A stretch of DNA of 7,401 bases, from contig PQAK01000185.1 of NCBI GenBank assembly GCA_003105225.1, forward strand, positions 1 to 7,401, given 5' to 3'. Numbering within the stretch: position 1 is the first letter of the stretch; each line of letters begins with the position of its first letter. The notes below the pieces were generated by a model that saw only the letters and a program-made list of their open reading frames with translations, ran no database searches and was not told the origin of the DNA. Shown here piece after piece: positions 5,383-7,401 of the stretch. The stretch comes from Deltaproteobacteria bacterium (GTDB taxonomy: Bacteria > Desulfobacterota > Deferrimicrobia > Deferrimicrobiales > Deferrimicrobiaceae). The translations under genes and the position numbers were made by a program.

Positions 5383-7212
5383 CTAACGTTTCTTCTTCCC
5401 GAACTCGTGGCAATTCATGCACGCCCCGTCCTTCTTGTTGTGGTCCTTCATGTCGCTGTGGCACCCGAGGCAGAGGTCGCGGCCGGTGACGGCCCAGGTG
5501 TGCGGCTTGTGGCAATCGGTGCACGCCGATTCGGGGTGCCCTCCCTTCCGGTGCAGGCCGGAGAGGCTGTCGTGGCACTCCTTGCAGTCGGCGATGGGCT
5601 TCGCCTCCTGCGCTTTTTTATGGCAGTCGGCGCACTTCATCGAAGACATCATCGGGGCGGAAGGATTGATCTTGTGGCACTCCGCGCAGTCCGTCGGGGG
5701 GCGGAATCCCGCCGAATGGCACTTGCTGCACAGGATCTTGCCGTGTTTTCCGGCGAGTTCGATCGGGTGCCAGGACATCCGGCTCTCGGTCACGACGGTC
5801 CCGAGGGGCATGAGCGGCGACCGCACGGGCTGGGTATGGCAGACGGCGCACTCCATGCCCAGGACCTTCCCCGTCTTCGATACGTGCCGTCCGTCGTGGC
5901 AACGGAAACATCCCGGCCAGTTCCTGTGGCCGATGTTGGAGGGGTAGGTCTTCCAGTTGACCTTCATCTCCGGGAAGACGCTGCGGTCGTAGATCGCCAC
6001 GGCGGTCGTGACGGTCTTTTCGATGTCGCCGGCGCGCTTCTTGTAGACTTCGGGATAGCGCTTCGCATAGAAGTCCCCGATTTCGGTCAGCAGGCCGTCA
6101 TGGGCCTTCTCCCGGTTGGGATATTCCCGGACGAGGGCGTCCACAACCACTTTCTTGACCCAGGGAAGCGTGCGCGGGATGACCCCGGTCGACATCGCGC
6201 GGTCCACCGCCGCCTCCGGCGGATCGAAGGTGTGGGTGGGCCGGTTGTGGCAGTCCATGCAGTCCATCTCGTCCCTGGGCAGGCCGCGAAGCTGATCCTC
6301 GGTCCCCTTGAAGTCGAGGCTCGTGTATTCGTCCACGCGTCCGCCGCTATGGCGAACCTCGATCCGCGGGATCTCCTGCTTCTGGCGGTCCAGGGCGACG
6401 TAATGGACCTTGCTCTCGATGAGCATGTGCCAGTGGATCCCGGCGGTTCCCCCCAATGCCGCGCTGCCGCCGCCCGTCTTCACCCCGATGCTGATCTGCT
6501 CGGGGGTGTTCTTCTCGTCGTACCGGAAGTGCGGGATCTGCATCAGCTGGGTCCCGAAGAACTTCGCCGGCCAGTGGCACTCCTCGCACGTCTCCCGCGC
6601 GGGGCGCAGGTTCTCGATGGGGGTCGGGATCGGGGTCGGGTACGAATGAGTCACCACGGCGATGACCTGGCGCGCGCCGGAAAGCTTCGACTTGACGTAC
6701 CACGAGGCGCCGTGCCCCACGTGGCAATCCACGCAACGCACCCGCGCATGCGGCGAGGCCTTGTAGGCCTCGTACTCGGGCTTCATCACGGTGTGGCACA
6801 AGGTTCCGCAGAAGGCGATCGACTCCGTGTACAGGAAGGCGTTATACGTCACGAAGGCCATGAAGACGGCGAGAAACGTTCCGCCGAGAACCGCGTAGGT
6901 GAACCGCTTGCGGTGAACCGGGTCGTTCAGGTCGAGGCGGGGGTAGGGGAGCGCCACATCGCTTCCCACATGGAGCCGCCGAATGCCCTCCCGCCGCATG
7001 CCGTACACGAAGATGATCGCACCGACGGCGAAGAGCGCCGGGAACACCATGTAGGTGAAGATGCCGATGTAGGGGCTGGGCCGCTTGAGGCTGATATCCA
7101 GTGCGAGGGCGAATATGATCAGCAGCACGCTGGCGCCCGCGATGAGCGCCCCGATATAACTGACCGCGTTCCGGTACAGTCCTCCGCGGCTGATCCTCTC
7201 TTCCGGTGCCAT
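5383..7212 (-). CDS. Membrane-anchored 13-heme NapC/NirT-type multiheme cytochrome c
   Basis: A 609-residue protein likely to take electrons from the membrane quinol pool and pass them along a periplasmic heme wire. Three hydrophobic helices lie at about 15-40, 48-71 and 105-127. The NapC/NirT-like part follows: FCGTLCHTVM (a CX3CH site, C135-H140, with Met143 nearby), CVDCH at 160 followed by GASWYVKSKLSGA, CEECH at 209 and CMDCH at 318. Then come CFRCH at 435 and CAVCH at 455, and a C-terminal run of seven CXXCH sites starting at 495, 509, 527, 543, 564, 581 and 598. That gives 12 CXXCH plus one CX3CH, so 13 possible hemes. No separate cleavable signal is evident; the first helix probably serves for export. 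The ATG at 7212 has a G-rich ribosome site (complement of 7221-7228), 8 nt upstream. It resembles inner-membrane cytochromes of metal-reducing deltaproteobacteria (ImcH is one named NapC/NirT example), but has more heme sites than I recall for ImcH; orthology is not claimed. It converges on dinB with an 18-nt gap. Confidence 0.93.
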   Translation of the reverse strand: MAPEERISRGGLYRNAVSYIGALIAGASVLLIIFALALDISLKRPSPYIGIFTYMVFPALFAVGAIIFVYGMRREGIRRLHVGSDVALPYPRLDLNDPVHRKRFTYAVLGGTFLAVFMAFVTYNAFLYTESIAFCGTLCHTVMKPEYEAYKASPHARVRCVDCHVGHGASWYVKSKLSGARQVIAVVTHSYPTPIPTPIENLRPARETCEECHWPAKFFGTQLMQIPHFRYDEKNTPEQISIGVKTGGGSAALGGTAGIHWHMLIESKVHYVALDRQKQEIPRIEVRHSGGRVDEYTSLDFKGTEDQLRGLPRDEMDCMDCHNRPTHTFDPPEAAVDRAMSTGVIPRTLPWVKKVVVDALVREYPNREKAHDGLLTEIGDFYAKRYPEVYKKRAGDIEKTVTTAVAIYDRSVFPEMKVNWKTYPSNIGHRNWPGCFRCHDGRHVSKTGKVLGMECAVCHTQPVRSPLMPLGTVVTESRMSWHPIELAGKHGKILCSKCHSAGFRPPTDCAECHKINPSAPMMSSMKCADCHKKAQEAKPIADCKECHDSLSGLHRKGGHPESACTDCHKPHTWAVTGRDLCLGCHSDMKDHNKKDGACMNCHEFGKKKR

Positions 7213-7228
7213 TCGGTTGTTCCCCCCC

Positions 7229-7241
7229 GTAAAGGATTTAC
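7229..7241. promoter_or_regulatory. Small dyad in the cytochrome gene leader
   Basis: The bases GTAAA-GGA-TTTAC form a perfect 5-bp inverted repeat with a 3-nt centre. It lies just upstream of the G-rich ribosome-binding site of the cytochrome gene (as read on the - strand). It could be half of an operator or a small mRNA hairpin, but a repeat this short can occur by chance and no known regulator site was recognised. A TGTAAT hexamer (complement of 7250-7255) could serve as a -10 element for the cytochrome gene, but no convincing -35 element lies 16-18 nt upstream of it. Confidence 0.25.
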
Positions 7242-7278
7242 CCTAAGAGATTACAAGGTCGGGATGGATTAGAAAAGG

Positions 7279-7288
7279 ATAACGTTAT
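7279..7288. repeat. 10-bp perfect palindrome ATAACGTTAT in the divergent intergenic region
   Basis: ATAACGTTAT reads the same on both strands and lies between the divergently transcribed cytochrome gene and tRNA-Leu, in an AT-richer island within otherwise GC-rich DNA. It may be a regulator site for one of the two, but it matches no operator I can name. Confidence 0.25.
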
Positions 7289-7318
7289 TCCGTGGAAACG
7301 CAGATCCAACACTCCGTA

Positions 7319-7347
7319 TTGATTTTCAGGCAGGGTACGGATACCAT
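7319..7347 (+). promoter_or_regulatory. Putative sigma-70-type promoter for tRNA-Leu
   Basis: TTGATT at 7319-7324 (4 of 6 to TTGACA) is followed by a 17-nt spacer and TACCAT at 7342-7347 (4 of 6 to TATAAT). Transcription would start near 7354, about 9 nt before the tRNA 5' end, a sensible position for a short leader removed by RNase P. The matches are partial, so this is a proposal from spacing and location. Confidence 0.4.
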
Positions 7348-7362
7348 GGTTTTTCCTCGCGT

Positions 7363-7401
7363 GCCGAAGTGGTGGAACCTGGTAGACACGCCATCTTGAG
7401 G
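7363..7401 (+). tRNA. tRNA-Leu (anticodon GAG), 3'-truncated by the window edge
   Basis: The first 39 nt of a leucine tRNA, closely following the known bacterial tRNA-Leu(GAG) pattern. GCCGAAG (7363-7369) is the 5' acceptor strand and TG fills positions 8-9. GTG (7372-7374) pairs with CAC (7387-7389) in the D stem around a loop GAACCTGGTAGA that includes the conserved GG. G7390 is position 26, CCATC (7391-7395) the 5' anticodon strand, and TTGAGG the start of the anticodon loop. The anticodon GAG falls at 7398-7400, preceded by the invariant T33 and followed by a purine, G37. The window stops at that base, so the 3' anticodon strand, long variable arm, T arm and acceptor 3' strand cannot be checked. 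It is divergent from the cytochrome gene. Confidence 0.9.

Noticed and set aside
5407..7272. 621-codon open frame on the + strand opposite the cytochrome gene
   Set aside because: The - strand frame has 13 heme motifs, three membrane helices and a ribosome site; the + frame shows no family similarity and is a codon-bias shadow.
7331..7355. GGTA-CGGA-TACC followed by ATGGTTTTT as a terminator
   Set aside because: The stem is only 4 bp, the T run is short and separated from it, and no + strand gene lies just upstream; it overlaps the likely tRNA promoter.
1..7401. CRISPR array, insertion sequence, phage or defence genes
   Set aside because: No regularly spaced repeats, transposase, integrase or defence domains were seen; every long gene is accounted for by housekeeping, repair or respiratory functions.

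Overview
The window is GC-rich bacterial chromosome with tightly packed genes and a very strong third-codon-position GC bias, which produces long spurious antisense frames. Two things point to a Desulfuromonadota/Desulfobacterota-type bacterium (a 'Geobacter-like' deltaproteobacterium or relative): the run of 2-oxoacid dehydrogenase E1-beta, E2, lipB and lipA, and a large membrane-anchored multiheme cytochrome c of the NapC/NirT kind. The lineage is an inference from gene content and general sequence resemblance, not from a search.

Left part (1-3553, + strand): the C-terminal three quarters of an E1-beta subunit (its 5' end lies outside the window), a complete lipoyl-bearing E2 acyltransferase, octanoyltransferase LipB and lipoyl synthase LipA. 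LipB loads an octanoyl group onto the E2 lipoyl lysine, LipA inserts the two sulfurs, and the finished lipoyl arm then serves the E1/E2 reaction. The cluster therefore encodes both an enzyme complex and the pathway that makes its swinging-arm cofactor. Gaps are 23 nt, 12 nt and a 4-nt overlap, which suggests one operon.

Middle (3590-5364, + strand): a stand-alone THUMP-domain protein resembling the tRNA-acetylation adaptor Tan1, joined by a 4-nt ATGA overlap to dinB, a Y-family translesion DNA polymerase. They lie only 36 nt after lipA and may be on the same transcript.

Right part (5383-7401): a convergent gene on the - strand encodes a 609-residue protein with three membrane helices, a NapC/NirT-like quinol-oxidising region and 13 heme-attachment motifs (12 CXXCH plus one CX3CH). 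It is probably an inner-membrane entry point for electrons into periplasmic or extracellular respiration. Only 18 nt separate its stop from the dinB stop. A 150-nt intergenic region follows, holding small dyads and a plausible sigma-70-type promoter. The window ends inside a divergent tRNA-Leu(GAG), cut just after its anticodon.

Most of the window is ordinary core metabolism. The parts most worth a second look are the 13-heme fusion cytochrome with its CX3CH first site, the bacterial Tan1-like protein coupled to dinB, and the altered residue next to the catalytic cysteine of LipB.
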